NCBI GenBank assembly: GCA_964023205.1
Contig: OZ026840.1
Span: forward strand, 30,916,199 to 30,980,198
Source of the DNA: Lutraria lutraria
Taxonomy: Eukaryota; Mollusca; Bivalvia; Venerida; Mactridae
Direction of reading: 5' to 3'
DNA length: 64,000 nucleotides
A program made the translations under genes and the position numbers. This document shows positions 10,740-23,523 of the stretch, in pieces; positions within the stretch are counted from its first letter, which is position 1; every line of letters begins with the position of its first letter. Under the pieces are notes generated by a model. The model was not told the DNA's origin, searched no databases, and worked only from the letters and a program-made list of their open reading frames with translations.

Positions 10740-13700
10740 ATGAAAGGAAGGAAGAAACGTGAACACCGGTGGCAACAACAACAACAACCGAAAATGGCTA
10801 ACACCGAGAAAGCGAGCGAAGATTTTGACCTAGCAACGCAATACGTTAGGTCGAATACTGGATCTTTCGAGTCTGATATATTACTTCAATTGTATGCCAG
10901 ATACAAGCAGGTATAATACAGCTGTTGCATTCTCCGAAAGACGGATCTTAACGAAATTACCATATTTCGCGACTGTTTTTTAAAACAGCATTTTCATGAC
11001 AATAATTTTGACATATCGTTTTGGATTTAATGAGTTTATGTGCAAACATTTACAACTGCATCCGTGCTAAAGCACTTGTTTATGAAAAATCGTGCATGAA
11101 TGATGGTATAATTAGTTGTGATATATTGGGACATTTCCTTTTGAGTTAGATTAGGTAATTGTGACTGTGAGGTTTGATAAACTTTGCTAATTTATGGTCG
11201 AGCAGGCATTTGTTTTACTAAGACAGTGAGACTGACATTTAGCATCTTCCCCAGGAAATATAAACTATATTTTCCACAAAATCTATTTCCGGTATTTGCA
11301 TTTAATAATCCCCAAATTTGCCTATTTGTAGTAATAGGTTATCCCTTATAAATGTATAAGATCACCCATCAGTTGGTTGCAATCCCCACTGAATATTTCC
11401 TCATGCCCCTTTCCTGTCAGTCACGCCATTACCATCCCTGGTCCTACTGGTTAATAACAGCAACCACTGACTACTAATACTATAAGTATTCCTTTTTCCC
11501 AAGAGCCATCCATCACTGGAATGCCCTACCCGCAAGTATCCCCCCTCTCCCGACCCTTGAGCAATTCAATGCAGCAGTACGCTGTATTCAACATGTCTCA
11601 CCCTAGCTCTGCATTCCTCTATTTTAAACTTTTAACATTATAAAATATACTACTGTACAGTCTTATAGTTATACTTTTACTCTTATTTTTTTAAACATTC
11701 TTTGGCTTGACACGCAAATGTCTAGGTCCCCTCAAGGGGTTTGACATCATTGGAAGATAGATAGATTTCCTCCCTTCTACATTGTACCAGCACCCAGCGT
11801 CTAATCCTTTTCCAAAAAAAAAACCCCTGTCAGGTAACCGACTTGTGGTTTAATGAGTTTTCATGGTATTTTGTGTATTGCACTGTTTCCAGAAATTATT
11901 CTAGAAATTTGTAAACATATCGTCCGACAATTTGTTGTCTTGCCAATTCTTGCAAAGCAGCAAACAAGTCACAATTAGGTCATTATACAGTAATTTTGTC
12001 ATTTTGTGTAACTTTAAATATGTCAATATTTCATTATCAATATCACAAAAGAATTGGTTATAAAATATCATCCATAAGTACCAGTTGTTCCCTTAGTATG
12101 TTCATGACTTAGACATGTTTCAAATTACTGTCTTACATTGTCAACCTGTTTTTAGGTTGATTTGATGTTTTTGTATTCTTAATGCATCAGACTACCCACA
12201 CAATTTTTCGCAATAGATCAATCTGAGTTGAAAACGAAATATGATACATACTTGACTTTATTCAATATGTTTTTTTGTACACAAATTAAATTGAATTATA
12301 TAAATTGGTACTTGTGCAGAAAATGTCCCTTGAAAATGTTATTTTGCAAACATGCATAGATAAAAGGTAACATATATGACAATTGAGCTTATTCATTGGA
12401 ATGGAAGAAGACATTTTTATTAAATGTATCAAGTCTTTCACATTGACTGAAAATGACTTCTACTCAATTGTATTACTGACAACCTGTCTGTGAATTTAGG
12501 ATTTAGAACTACTTGTCAGATGTCACCAAAAGTGAATAGTTCTCCTTTATACTCCATACATTATTACTGCAAAAGTTGCTTGTCCAAATCAATAATTACT
12601 TGTCCCGGATAACTGGACAAGTGCTAATTTCGCAGACTGTAATAAGGAAATGTTAAGTAATTAGCTGTAAACTGTTTACTGAATATCTTATGTTTGTTAT
12701 TGTCTTTTTAAGGTCAAAGAAGGTTCTTGTCACACAACAAAACCAGGGTTCTTTGATTTTCAAGGAAAACAAAAATGGTTGGTATATCTTAATCAATTAT
12801 TTACAATACTTTGTAGCTCCTGAATTTTTTTCTTTTGAATTAAAATGTTTCATCCATTTCTGTATCTGAAATACTTTAAATCAGTAATTTTAGAATTATT
12901 TTGCCTTGTGACAATGTAGCTTGTCTCTTATTTTGCACCAGTTTTTTTTTCATTTTTCTAGTCCTCTATATGTTTGATGTTTCATTGATTCTCAAACATA
13001 TGTAGTTCAGTTGCCTTGAGTATTTTTCTTTGCTTTTAAGTTTGAGTCTTCTGTTTACCCTTATACTTAAGTAAAAAAAGATTAACTGACTTAATAATGT
13101 TGAAATACAGCTAAGCTGCTTATCATAGACGTCATCGGCCGTGCTCCACCCGTCAACGATGTTTCGACCCCTTATGCTCGAAACATCCTCGGGGTGGCAG
13201 GCAGGTAGTGAATAAGTGATGATAATAATTTGATTAGATTTTTTATTTGTTCTAAGGGAGGCATGGAAAAAACTTGGAAATATGAACAGGAACTGTGCTA
13301 TGAGAGAGTATATTGATCTTGTGTCCAAAAAAGATTCCAAGTGGAAATCTCAGGTTTGTGTAATACTGTCATTAATCATTAAGCATTAATCTCATGTAAA
13401 AATTGATGGCAATACAATCCATTAACTTCAAATTTCGGACCTATTTTTCAGAGATTTCAAAATAATCTATTTACTTGAAATATTGGAAAAAGAACAATGA
13501 GTAAGAATAAGTAAAAAATAAAAGCGATAAAAGACACTGAATGATCATTCATAAACTGCAGGATTTCTTCCAACAGACTAAAATCACATGTAGGAAAAGA
13601 TCCATTCTGTTTACCTTAAATCTAGAGAGCCAAGTTACATTAGAATTATAGAAAAAAAAATAAGGCAGTTAGGTAGGAATTTTTTTTCTGAAAAAAACAA

Positions 13701-15055
13701 CAACAGAATATCAGAATTTTTATCTCAGCTGATTTTCTGTATCATTTTAGGTTTGTAAATCCCCTGACAAATCTAACAGTGGGGTAGGTCGACAACTGAG
13801 CCTTGGTGTAGCTGTTAGTACCATGATGAATCCTGATGATGTAATTGATGATGAACTGAAGACTATATTTGATTGGTGTAAAGATGGAAACTCTAAACAT
13901 GTATCTAGGCTTCTAAAAGACTGTGTCGTCAATATTGATGAAAAAGATGCTGAAGTAAAAATCTATATAATTTGTTTGCTTTTAATGTATTTAAAGTAGC
14001 TAGATTTTAAAAAAAATGATATAATTATTCGAAAAAAATCACAATTTTCTATTTGACTGTGTTTTTATGCCCCAGGCATCAAGGCATCAAATGATGAAGT
14101 GTCATATTGTTATTGCCTTGTGGATTCATCTGTATGAGATTAAGTCAGGCTGCAAGTAGGGGCATATATGTTTAAATGATTCAACTGTATAATCAATACC
14201 TTGTGTTTTTACTAGGGAATGGTGTTGCTGCACTGGGCATGTGATCGTGGAGATATTGATATGGTAAAAACGCTTCTAAGTCATGGTGCTAATATAGACA
14301 TGCAGGTACGTATTAATGACTTGATGTACTGTAAAACACAGTTATAGAAAACTTGGATATAGTGAAGAATCAGATAAAATGAAGTCAGCTACTAGTGTAT
14401 AATTTTTGCTCTTTAAGATTAAAACAGATCTGACATCATTTTATTTACCACTATAGGTTACAATTGATTGGGTAAAATGGAACTGCCAACCATGTTTTAT
14501 CATAGGATAAAATTAATGTAGAAATTAGTCTCCTCTCTATTATTGGCAATAATACAGATTGTGAACATGATGCAAGTTATTGTTACATATTTCAGGATAA
14601 TGACGGCCAAACAGGATTACATTTTGGTGAGTTTCTACTGTTTGTAATTTCCATATACTTCACATTGGTATTAGTTTAGTACCCTTCCTTGAAAATCATT
14701 AAAAAAAATTATGAGTTTGAGCCCTTGGTGCCACATGTTTTCTGTGTTGATTGGGTTTAAGAAATTACGGGTATGTCAAAAGAATATTTGTTGAACACGG
14801 CTGAAATACTGTTGAATATGTCTGGAAATGTAAATATCTATGTATTAATTTTACTCACTAGCATCAGAGATATGTTTATTATGTTGTGTTTATTTTTCAG
14901 CTGTGACCTGTGAACATCCAAGTGTTGTAAAACTTTTAATGGAAAAAGGTGCTAAAACAAATATTCCTGATGAAGACGGACAGACAGTTCTAAATTTGTC
15001 ATCAAGTACTACATCAGAAATTGAACAAATTATATCAAGCTATCCATCCAGATGA
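10740..15055 (+). CDS. ACBD6: Acyl-CoA-binding domain-containing protein 6
   Basis: Seven exons: 10740(or 10794)-10910, 12713-12777, 13257-13353, 13751-13954, 14216-14305, 14596-14626, 14901-15055 (TGA). The protein has 252 residues from the Met at 10794, or 270 from 10740. Human ACBD6 has 282. The ACB domain (about residues 9-93) shows LLQLYARYKQVKEG, KPGFFDFQGKQKWEAWKKLG and REYIDLV, the conserved acyl-CoA pocket. Two ankyrin repeats follow: LLHWACDRGDIDMVKTLLSH (about 161-191) and DNDGQTGLHFAV...VVKLLMEKGAK (192-224). ACBD6 is known to bind long-chain acyl-CoA in the cytosol and to assist N-myristoyltransferase. An in-frame TGA at 10728 bounds the start. The second Met has the better context (AAAATGG); the first adds 18 residues with a five-Gln run. 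The donor at 12778 is the weak GTTGGT, but the frame requires it. Lysine-rich C-terminal residues of longer family members are absent. Confidence 0.95.
12500..12642. repeat. Family I inverted-repeat fragment in ACBD6 intron 1
   Basis: Ends with CTTGTCCCGGATAACTGGAC and GCTAATTTCGCAGACTG, matching the right end of the 46998-47166 element. The left end is not clear. The remainder of the intron (10911-12712) shows no exon. Confidence 0.45.
13146..13197. repeat. GC-rich 52-bp palindrome in ACBD6 intron 2
   Basis: The core is a perfect 10-bp inverted repeat, GATGTTTCGA and TCGAAACATC, around a 10-base loop. The flanks CCACCC and GGGGTGG extend the pairing. It lies about 60 bp upstream of the exon at 13257 in otherwise AT-rich sequence. 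Confidence 0.7.
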
Positions 15056-15264
15056 ACTTAACTTAATTTGTCGCACCTAGAGTCTAATATTCAATATTAG
15101 GCAATACCAAATTAGGGTCTATGTTTTGTGTCCCACTACTTTTGAAAGCTTACTTACATGGCCTGCAAAAAGATGAACGTTTAGAGAAAATATCCTCTTA
15201 CATCTATGAAGTCACTTATGATTCAAACAATTGCATTTGACAATTAAGCATTGAGTTGAAATAG

Positions 15265-15274
15265 AATAAATAAA
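15265..15274 (+). promoter_or_regulatory. Candidate poly(A) signals for ACBD6
   Basis: Two overlapping AATAAA hexamers about 210 bp after the ACBD6 stop codon, in AT-rich sequence. They are the first canonical signals downstream of the stop. A longer 3' UTR cannot be excluded. Confidence 0.5.
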
Positions 15275-16990
15275 AAATAGAGTTGTGAAAGAACCTTTAG
15301 CTTATTTGGTGTCTGGATTATACATAAAACCATTTAAGATATCTTGGTCACTTTTCTAACTAATGACTTTAATATATATTTCTTTTACATTTTAAGAACG
15401 ATTTCATAGGATTCAAAGTTAAACCTTTTATATCTTTCTGCTAAACAGAAAAAAAATTGGTAAAGCCATACTGTTTATGATGTTAAAGTACTACACTGAT
15501 GCTTTTATTTACTGCTTACGTCTGTTGATACAAATCTTGCATTTGCACCAGCTTGAGGAACACCTGGGGCCAGATGGCAACAATAGCTGTCTACTAGCTG
15601 AACATTTCCCTTTTAATATCCACCCAACTCAGTGTTTATGGGTATAATATCTCAGCCAAGTTGAATAACAAGCAAAATTGCTTACGTCACTCTTATGACC
15701 CATGATCAAGAACAATGTGATGAAATAGACCTTGTCCATTCTATTATCTGATCTGTTCCATTTCAATTCTTCACCAGATGAATTTGACAAGCATATATTG
15801 TGACAGTATTGCTTTCATGTTTGAATTTTAAGAAAGCTTTCATATAGACTAAGAGGGAACACAGTTTTAATCATATTTGTGGCTGCTAAACATTGAACAA
15901 ATTTCTATTGGTAATACTGACACTTATATTCATTGCTTACAAATTTTTAACTATCAAATTATTTTACCATATTGAGCAAATCAATTATACATTTTAGTTT
16001 GTTATATTTGCAAGTATGGCTGTCACGTTTACGCAATATTGTGAATGTTAATTTGCCATGTCTCTATGTTGCCAAGCAATGTTTTGTGTGAATACTAGGA
16101 AGATGGCTGAAGGTTTAAAACATAGAGATGGTAACATATCATTATAAGCACATTATAAAGTATTATTACATGATTTCTGCTTAGAAATGAATGTCAACTT
16201 AATGTTCATACAGTGTAATGGTGAGAGCAACTTTAAAAAGATTGTTATTTTAATTGTGTCATAGATTTTTATGAAAAATGATGTTAGTTTATTTAGATAA
16301 CCGTAGGCTGTTTAACAGTAACTCAATTTCATAATCCTTTGTGTAAAGGGCATGGTTTACATGCAAAACAGTCCTATTTGAAGGTTTGAGATACTTTGAG
16401 CAATTTTTTGATTGATTTTCAAAAATCTTTGGCTAAATTATTTACATCTTGTTGCATTCTCAGACATGGGGAATAGACCCGTGATTGTGAAATTGTTACA
16501 TGAATGATTTAGAACACCCCTATTCAACTAAAAAATTATCCAAAATGGACAGAGCATGACTCCGTTCACTTAATGTTTACATATTTTTTGTCAGTTTATT
16601 TCATTTTAGATAATTTAAGGCTGAGAACTACCGGTATTTATAATGTTTTTAATGACCCAAATGACATTAACTTATGTTTAATCTTTGTTAAACTTGATAT
16701 TATATATCGTTATATAAATACAGGTTGAAACTATGTTTTATATTGTTGACATGGTAGTTGACGTATTTGGTCGATATGATCCATGACATTAGGATATGAT
16801 ATGTATTGTACTGTGATATTTCATGTTAGATGTTGTATTTTGACCTTTGTTTATAAAATGGATGTTGACTTTTCATTCATCGTTTTGTTGAATATTTCTG
16901 GCAAATACTTAGTTTGTACTGCTTTTTTTCATAACATGCCACAAATTGTATTTATCATCATACTAATATATCGAAAATGTGCCAGAATTT
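15275..16990. other. Intergenic, nothing recognised
   Basis: AT-rich sequence downstream of ACBD6. I find no splice-compatible reading frame or TIR pair here. It may contain extended ACBD6 3' UTR. Confidence 0.4.
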
Positions 16991-16998
16991 CCTTTTTG

Positions 16999-17561
16999 TC
17001 GAGCCCGCTTGTGGTCGGCTCTACATAGTTGCCGCAATGGCAGTTGCGTGTCTGTATGTTAGTTAGTCCGGCCGGATTTTCCTTGTCTGGGCTGTATCTC
17101 CCTTATGCATTGACACATTTTAGAATAACTTAGCATAAACATTATGAGACAGAGTGCGGTGCACAAGACCCAGGTCTGTAGCTTCAAGGTCAAGGTCACA
17201 CTTAGAGGTCAAACGTCAAAAAAGTATCATAGACCTTGTCCCGACTGTATCCCTTTTGCACTGAAATATTTAAAAATAACTTGATATCATTGTTAAACAC
17301 GATGAGACAGTATGCAGTGCACATTTGAAATAACTGGGCATATATATATATACTTTAATGAAATGATGTGTCCTGGGCAACACCTTGGCCAAAGGTCAAG
17401 ATCAAACTTTCAGGTCAAATGTATTTTCCTTGTCTGAGCTGTACCTTCTGTTTGCTTATAAGGATTTTGAAATAACTTGGTATAAAAGTTTTCTTTGATG
17501 AGATGAGGTGTCATGAACATCACCCAGCGGGCTCAACGCGTTGCCCTTGGGCATCTAGTTT
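16999..17561 (+). mobile_element. Helitron-like non-autonomous element
   Basis: Begins TCGAGCCCGCTTGTGG and ends CAGCGGGCTCAACGCG, TTGCCCTTGGGCATCTAG, followed by TTTTT. GAGCCCGC and GCGGGCTC form subterminal inverted repeats, GCCC-TT-GGGC is a 3' hairpin, and the element runs from 5'-TC to CTAG-3' (CTRR). These are Helitron/Helentron hallmarks. The interior repeats phrases such as CTTGTCTGGGCTGTATCTCC and AAGGTCAAGGTCACAC with a spacing of roughly 150 bp. No Rep/helicase frame. Confidence 0.6.
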
Positions 17562-19237
17562 TTAACTGGTCTGGATGGAATGGCTTCCATTGTTTCAGCA
17601 GCAATGTACTTAAGTTTTCTGATTTCAACTTTAAAATTTTGACTTCCTCCCGTGTACCTAGCTACATGCAACACCGCTTAAACATAAAATTCATTGTCAC
17701 ACGTTTAAGTTTTTTTTTTTTGTCTTTATTTTATACTTATGATGAAAAATTCTATCATTGATATATTTTGTATTGTTGATTTCATTTACCTCTGTCATTT
17801 GAATAGACATATTTTCTTACCACAACTTTTATACATTTCACATATCGCATTTCACATACCCCCCCGTCTTTGGCGGCTCTGAAATGACCATAGCTGTTGA
17901 ATGGACCGTTAAACAACAGATAAACAAACTCACAGAATTACTGTGAAAGACAATTACAGTTAACTTGGATATAGCTAAGTAATATTTTTTCCGGAGCAAG
18001 CCTTTCTTGTTTTTCAAATTAATGTATATATTGAGATTTGGTTGTAGTGAAGGCTTGGGTTCAGGGGCATTTACTGTGACAGTGTTCTACCGTATTATAT
18101 ATACAGTTTGTATCTATATCTGGGCATTCATTTACAGGTTAGATGAACAAAATTTTGTAATAAGATCTGACTCTCACTTTAAGTTTGATTAAAAAAAAAA
18201 AAATTGTTAGGAATTAGGCTTCATCAATTTCTTCTAGGAACACTGTTGTATATTTTTGATGACTAAGAGGATTTTTAAAATGAACTTAGTTAGCATGCAG
18301 TTACATGGTGTAAACTGAGAAGTGTCAAAAGTATTTTCTTTTGTTAATATTATTATTGGTATTATGCTCATAATGATAATGAAAGGCTAGCTAGAAAATA
18401 GAAACAATTCTTTGTCTAAGTCACTTAAAAAGTGGTCTGGGTTGGGGATTTTTGGTTGAGTCAGTCATATAACTGCAAACCCAACACATTTGTAAGGATT
18501 GCCTTTTGAATAGCCAGGTACTGTAACTACATTGTATTTCACAAACTTGACACCAAAGATTTTTCAAATGAGGCCTATAACTTGAATTGCTTAAAGTTAT
18601 TGCTTACACAGTTTTTTTCTATGATTCCTTTGCAGCAATATTTCTGAAAACTGAGTATTTATTGTTAAAGATGTGTGTATGTCCTAACAGACGTATTTCT
18701 AGATTTTACACTGTACATGTACTTTGTTATTTTGTTGTTTGAAGTTAACATGTTATGTATCGATAAATATAGTATTTTGCATACATTCATCATTTCATTG
18801 TTTATTCTTTCTCACTACATGTAATTTCATTACAAAACTGACATGGGAGACCAGTCAAAATTGCAGGCTTGCTATTGGTCAATTTTCAATGAGTGTTTAA
18901 AATCAACCAATCAGAGTTTCTAGACTGGTCCTAAATTAAGGTTTTTTTCTTAAACCAAAGTGTCCATATGTAAAGGAAGTATTAAAAGCAATAATTCGCT
19001 TGAAGAGCCAACTGCATTAAGAATTTTTCCCATCTTGAAAACAGGAATTATGAAGCTGGAAGTCTGTCAGTATTTAACAGCATAGGAGAGATGCATCTAA
19101 TGATTTCATCATTTTATCTCGGGCAAGTACAGTGTAGGCACCTCAATGTTATGACCACATGAGCCATCCACTGATGGTAATGAGAACCTTGATTATACAG
19201 TATGTCTGACTAGGATGTTACAAACTTGAATAGTCAA
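17562..19237. other. Intergenic, no gene seen
   Basis: AT-rich. The segment 18846-18933 has GAGACCAGTC and GACTGGTCCT as weak inverted ends and could be a small decayed element. Nothing else recognised. Confidence 0.4.
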
Positions 19238-19468
19238 GCCTCCATGGTCGAGTGGTTAAAGTCACTGACTTCAAATCACTTTAACCTCTCACTGATAGAG
19301 GGTCGTGGGTTCGAGCCCAGCTACCGACCATGTCTATATGAGAAAGTAGGCAATTGCTTACGGAGGGAGTCTAATACTGGTTTCTTCCGAGGAACGATGG
19401 TTAGGTGAAATGTCCGCTTCATATATGACTGACTGTTGAAAAGGGGCATAAAACTCAAACAAACAAAA
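19238..19468 (+). mobile_element. tRNA-derived SINE type 1, copy 1
   Basis: Head GCCTCCATGGTCGAGTGGTT is box A-like, as in tRNA-Ser/Leu. Box B GGTTCGAGCCC (19308-19318) is perfect. The body carries TATATGAGAAAGTAGGCAA and the end is AAACTCAAACAAACAAAA. Copies: 44187-44416 (+) and 45981-46204 (-). The A-rich 3' end and shared body beyond the tRNA part distinguish it from a tRNA gene. Confidence 0.8.
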
Positions 19469-19530
19469 TTAAAAGAGTTTTTTTCTGGATAATGGATTTG
19501 TAGGCACACTGACAACCACAGTCATTATTA

Positions 19531-21062
19531 AACAAGAGGGCCATGATGGCCCTATATCGCTCACCAGATAAAAAGACTCATAGAGAAAATTATTATGAGC
19601 CTTTGTAAAATTAAGTGTCCCTGGGGCGAGACCTATTTTGCCCCTACGGCAATAATTTATACAAACAAAGTAGATGTCCACCAGACAATGCCTCATACAA
19701 AATATGTAAGCTCTAGGCCTTGAGGTTTTGGACAAGAAGATTTTCTTGTTTTCCTATATAAGCCTATATAATCATGTGATACCTGGGGTGGGGCTAATTT
19801 TCACCCTGGGGCCATACTTTTAACAGACTTGGTAGAGGTCCACTAGACAATGCTACATACAAAATATCTTAGCTCTAGGTCTTGTGGTTTCGGACAAGAA
19901 GATTTTTTCAATTTTCCTAAGTAGATTAAACCCCAGGGCAGAGCCAATTTTAACCCTAGGACAATAATTTGAACAAACTTTGTAGAGGTCCACTAGATAA
20001 TGCTACGTACAAAATATCTTGGCTCTAGGCATTGTGGTTTTGGCCAAGAAGAGTTTTTTTAATTTGCCTATATAAGCCTATATGAATCAAGTGACCCCTG
20101 GGGCAGGGCCAATTTTGACCCTAAGGAAAGAATTTGAACAAATTTGGTAGAGGTCCACTAGACAATTCTACACACCAAATATCTAAGCTCTATAGGCATT
20201 ATAGTTTCAGACAAGAAGATTTTTTCAATTTCCCTAAATAGATTAGAGGGCAGGGCCAATTTTGACCCCAGGACAATAATTTGAACAAACTTGGTAGAGG
20301 TCCACTAGATAATGCTACATACAAAATATCTAGGCTCTAGGCATTGTGGTTTCGGCCAAGAAGAGACTTTTAAATTTTCCTATATAAGCCTATATGAATC
20401 AAGTGACCCCTGGGGCAGGGCCAATTTTGACCCTAAGGAAAGAATTTGAACAAATTTGGTAGAGGTCCACTAGACAATTCTACACACCAAATATCTAAAC
20501 TCTAGGCATTGTAGTTTCAGACAAGAAGATTTTTAAAATTTCCGTATATAAGTCCATGTAAAATCAAGTGACCCCTGAACGGGGCCAATTTAGACCCTAG
20601 GACAATAATTTGAACAAACTTGGTAGAGGTCCACTAGACATTGCTACACACCGAATATCTAAGCTCTAGACATTGTAGTTTCTGACAAGAAGATTTTAAA
20701 AATTGCCCTATGTAAGTCTATGTAAAATCAAGTGACCCATGGGGCGGGCCAATTTTGACCCTAGGACAATAAATTTGAACAAACTTGGTAAAGGTCTACT
20801 AGACAATGCTACACACCAAATATCTAAGCTCTAGGGCCAGTGGTTTTGGACAAGAAGATTTTTGAAATTTTCTTATTGGTTGCCATGGCAACCAGAGTTT
20901 TCAATGAAATAAGGAACATCCATGTAAAGTTTCGTTGAAATTGGCCAACTGGTTAAGAAGGAGATGTTGTTTAAAGCAATTGTTGACGCACACACACACA
21001 CACACGGACGACGGACATCACACGATCACAATAGCTCACCATGAGCACTTGTGAGCTAAAAA
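19531..21062 (+). mobile_element. Helitron-like element with ~158-bp internal tandem repeats
   Basis: The 5' end is AACAAGAGGGCCATGATGGC, in which GGGCC-ATGAT-GGCCC forms a hairpin, followed by ATATCGCTCACC. The 3' end is TAGCTCACCATGAGCACTTG, TGAGCTAAAA. The interior holds about eight diverged copies of a unit containing GGTAGAGGTCCACTAGACAA and GGCCAATTTTGACCCT at about 158-bp spacing. A CA run lies at 20990-21005. The termini are shared with elements at 48409-52957 and 53825-54516, which have different interiors. Confidence 0.7.
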
Positions 21063-21684
21063 GGTCCCAACCCATTTTTTTGACTTCTCAGGATTTTTTC
21101 TATTCTTTTTTTCATTAAAATAGCATTCTGACATGTATTTTGGGTGAAATATGAAAAATAAATTGAACAAAAAAATCCTATTATTTCATACTTTTTCACT
21201 TTTGTGAAAGGAGGTGGTATTTATTTATGGATAGAGTTATCTAACTGGTCTGTCTGATACCCCTGGACACTTACATGATGTTTCAACACAATCCCATAAG
21301 TGGTTACTGAGATATGTGCATGATAATAACTTGCATTCATAACTTTCACCATATGCACACTGACACTGACACCGATGCCAATGCAATGGCGATGGCAAAA
21401 GCTCTCCATATTCTTTGAATAGTCAAGCTTAAAATTTAGGAGATTGAAAGATAACAGAAATGTAGATTTTATAATATACTCAGAGGCAAGTGCCATTGAT
21501 TATGGCAGCTATATTAAACCAAATTGTTCCAATCCTACATAATCTGGCAAACGGAGATAACATTCCAAAGATGATTTTAAGGGTTGAGACAACAAGAAAC
21601 AATGCTACATGACAATACGTGGTATGATAATCTCTGAAGGTAGGTCAGTTTACAGGTTTTGTCGGAATTTACACCCTGAAAAGG

Positions 21685-22250
21685 GATAGGGAAGTTTTAG
21701 TGCTTATACAACCGGAAGCATGTGAGGTTAAATCAGCATTCATACCCCCATAAGTGGGTGGGGATGGGCAAGTGTTCACCCCCCACAGATAGGGAAGTTT
21801 TAGTGCTCATACAACCGGAAGCATGTGAGGTTAAATCAGCATTCATACCCCCATAAGTGGGTGGGGATGGGCAAGTGTTCACCCCCCACAGATAGGGAAG
21901 TTTTAGTGCTCACACAACCGGAAGCATGTGAGGTTAAATCAGCATTCATACCCCCATAAGTGGGTGGGGATGGGCAAGTGTTCACCCCCACGGAAATGGG
22001 TGGGAAGGGGTCAGCATTCATACCCTCAGAAACTGGTGAGGTTGGGTTTGTATTCCCCCACCCGTGAGTGGGTGAGGTTAGTACATTGTTCACACCTCTG
22101 AAAGTGGGTGGGGATGGGCGAGTGTGTACACCCCTGGAAGTAGGTGGGAAGGGGTCAGCGTTATTACCCTCAGACACTGGTGAAGTTGGGTTTGTATTCA
22201 CAGCCCTTAAAGTGGGTGAGGTTAGTTCATAGTTCACACCTCAGGAAGTA
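21685..22250. repeat. 103-bp tandem repeat, grading into degenerate ~30-50-bp repeats
   Basis: GATAGGGAAGTTTTAGTGCT starts at 21685, 21788 and 21891, giving three nearly identical 103-bp units. To the right the motif AGTGGGTGAGGTT / TTCACACC recurs in shorter, more diverged units to about 22250. A minus-strand frame of 133 codons is created by the repeat. Confidence 0.85.
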
Positions 22251-22613
22251 GGTAAAGTTAGGTCATGGGTTATACCTCTGGAAACGGGTGAGGTAAGATC
22301 ACTATTCATCCAAGCCAGAAAGGGTTGGAACACTGAGTCAGATACAAGACATAGGAAACAAATTTTGTTCAGATGCATTTACTGAAACTGGAAGTAGGTA
22401 TGTGTAATGAAAAAGTATCATTGATAAACATGTCAGAATTAATAACTACTTGGAAGGATGACAAGGCAAGAAAAAACTCAACTTAGTAAGATTTAGAGGC
22501 TGTGTACAGAATATTGTTGTCTACTCAAAATGTAATCACAGATAACAGAAACATTACTTATATTGTCAGGTTAGGTAACAATAATGACAGATAGCATGAA
22601 CTCAGTTTGAAAA

Positions 22614-22772
22614 TACAGTATGACCTCTCCAGAGAGGCCCTCTCTTGAGCAACAACCTACCTTCAACAACAGCATGATTTTTTTCCCACTTAATCTCTCT
22701 TAGAGCAACAACCTTTCAACAACATAATTTTGATGCTCCCAAAGGGTGTTGATTTGAAGAGGTTGCACTGTA
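22614..22772. mobile_element. Family C inverted-repeat element, copy 2
   Basis: Starts TACAGTATGACCTCTCCAGA and ends GAAGAGGTTGCACTGTA, with internal CTCTTGAGCAACAACCTACC and TTAGAGCAACAACC. It is the most complete copy, with terminal inverted repeats of roughly 17 bp. Confidence 0.7.
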
Positions 22773-23122
22773 TATGAATTTTATGAAAAACACAATGTCA
22801 ATATGATCGTTACTGGTAATTGGATTCCATGAAAAATCAACCAAAGAGCAGATTATTTTAAGTAAATGTTCAGATTGCGCTGACTGGTCAATTTCAGAAA
22901 GTTTTTAATCAATTAAACAATGTTTGGTGTCCGCATAGTGAAGATAGATTTGCCAGACATTATAATGCTGAATGTATGAGATTCAAGAGATGGTGGGTTG
23001 AAGGGACAGAAGCTATCAATTTGTTTTGATCACAATTGGTGTGGTGTGTGTAACTGGTTGGTTCCATCGCCAAAACTTGTGGCAAAATGTATTGCTAAAA
23101 TGATACATGATAAAAGCCTAGG

Positions 23123-23303
23123 TACAGTCAAACCTGTGTTAGCAGCCACCTTGGAATAAAGGCCACCCAGAGAATAAAGGCTATTCTTTTAAAAAATGTC
23201 ATTGATTATCTAGAACAAAATTACCTTCTAATACAGGCTACCTGTCAATAAAGGTCACATTATGTCTTTCTCTAAGTGGCCTTTATTCACAGGTTTGACT
23301 GTA
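23123..23303. mobile_element. Short TIR element (family B), copy 3
   Basis: The best-preserved copy: TACAGTCAAACCTGTGTTAG at the left, TTCACAGGTTTGACTGTA at the right. The interior folds on itself through AATAAAGGCCACC and GTGGCCTTTATT. Confidence 0.85.
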
Positions 23304-23523
23304 CACTGATTATACCACAATGGACTTCAACTCCATATTATTATCAGTGAAGGATGATGGCCCTTGTAAATATTTTATAAGTGATTATAGATAATTACCT
23401 ATAATTATCAGGGGTGGTAAATCCAGGTAAAGACAATAATGGCATCTTTGGTGAATAACCATTCACTTTCGAAAGTTATAGCCATGAAATATGACACACA
23501 ATGCTGATAATAGCCTTAAAACA

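Noticed and set aside
12966..13340. 124-codon minus-strand frame at ACBD6 exon 3
   Set aside because: Opposite strand of an exon plus intron and the palindrome; no family resemblance.
21836..22237. 133-codon minus-strand Pro/Thr-rich frame
   Set aside because: Lies in the 103-bp and degenerate tandem repeats; the residue repeats mirror the DNA repeats.
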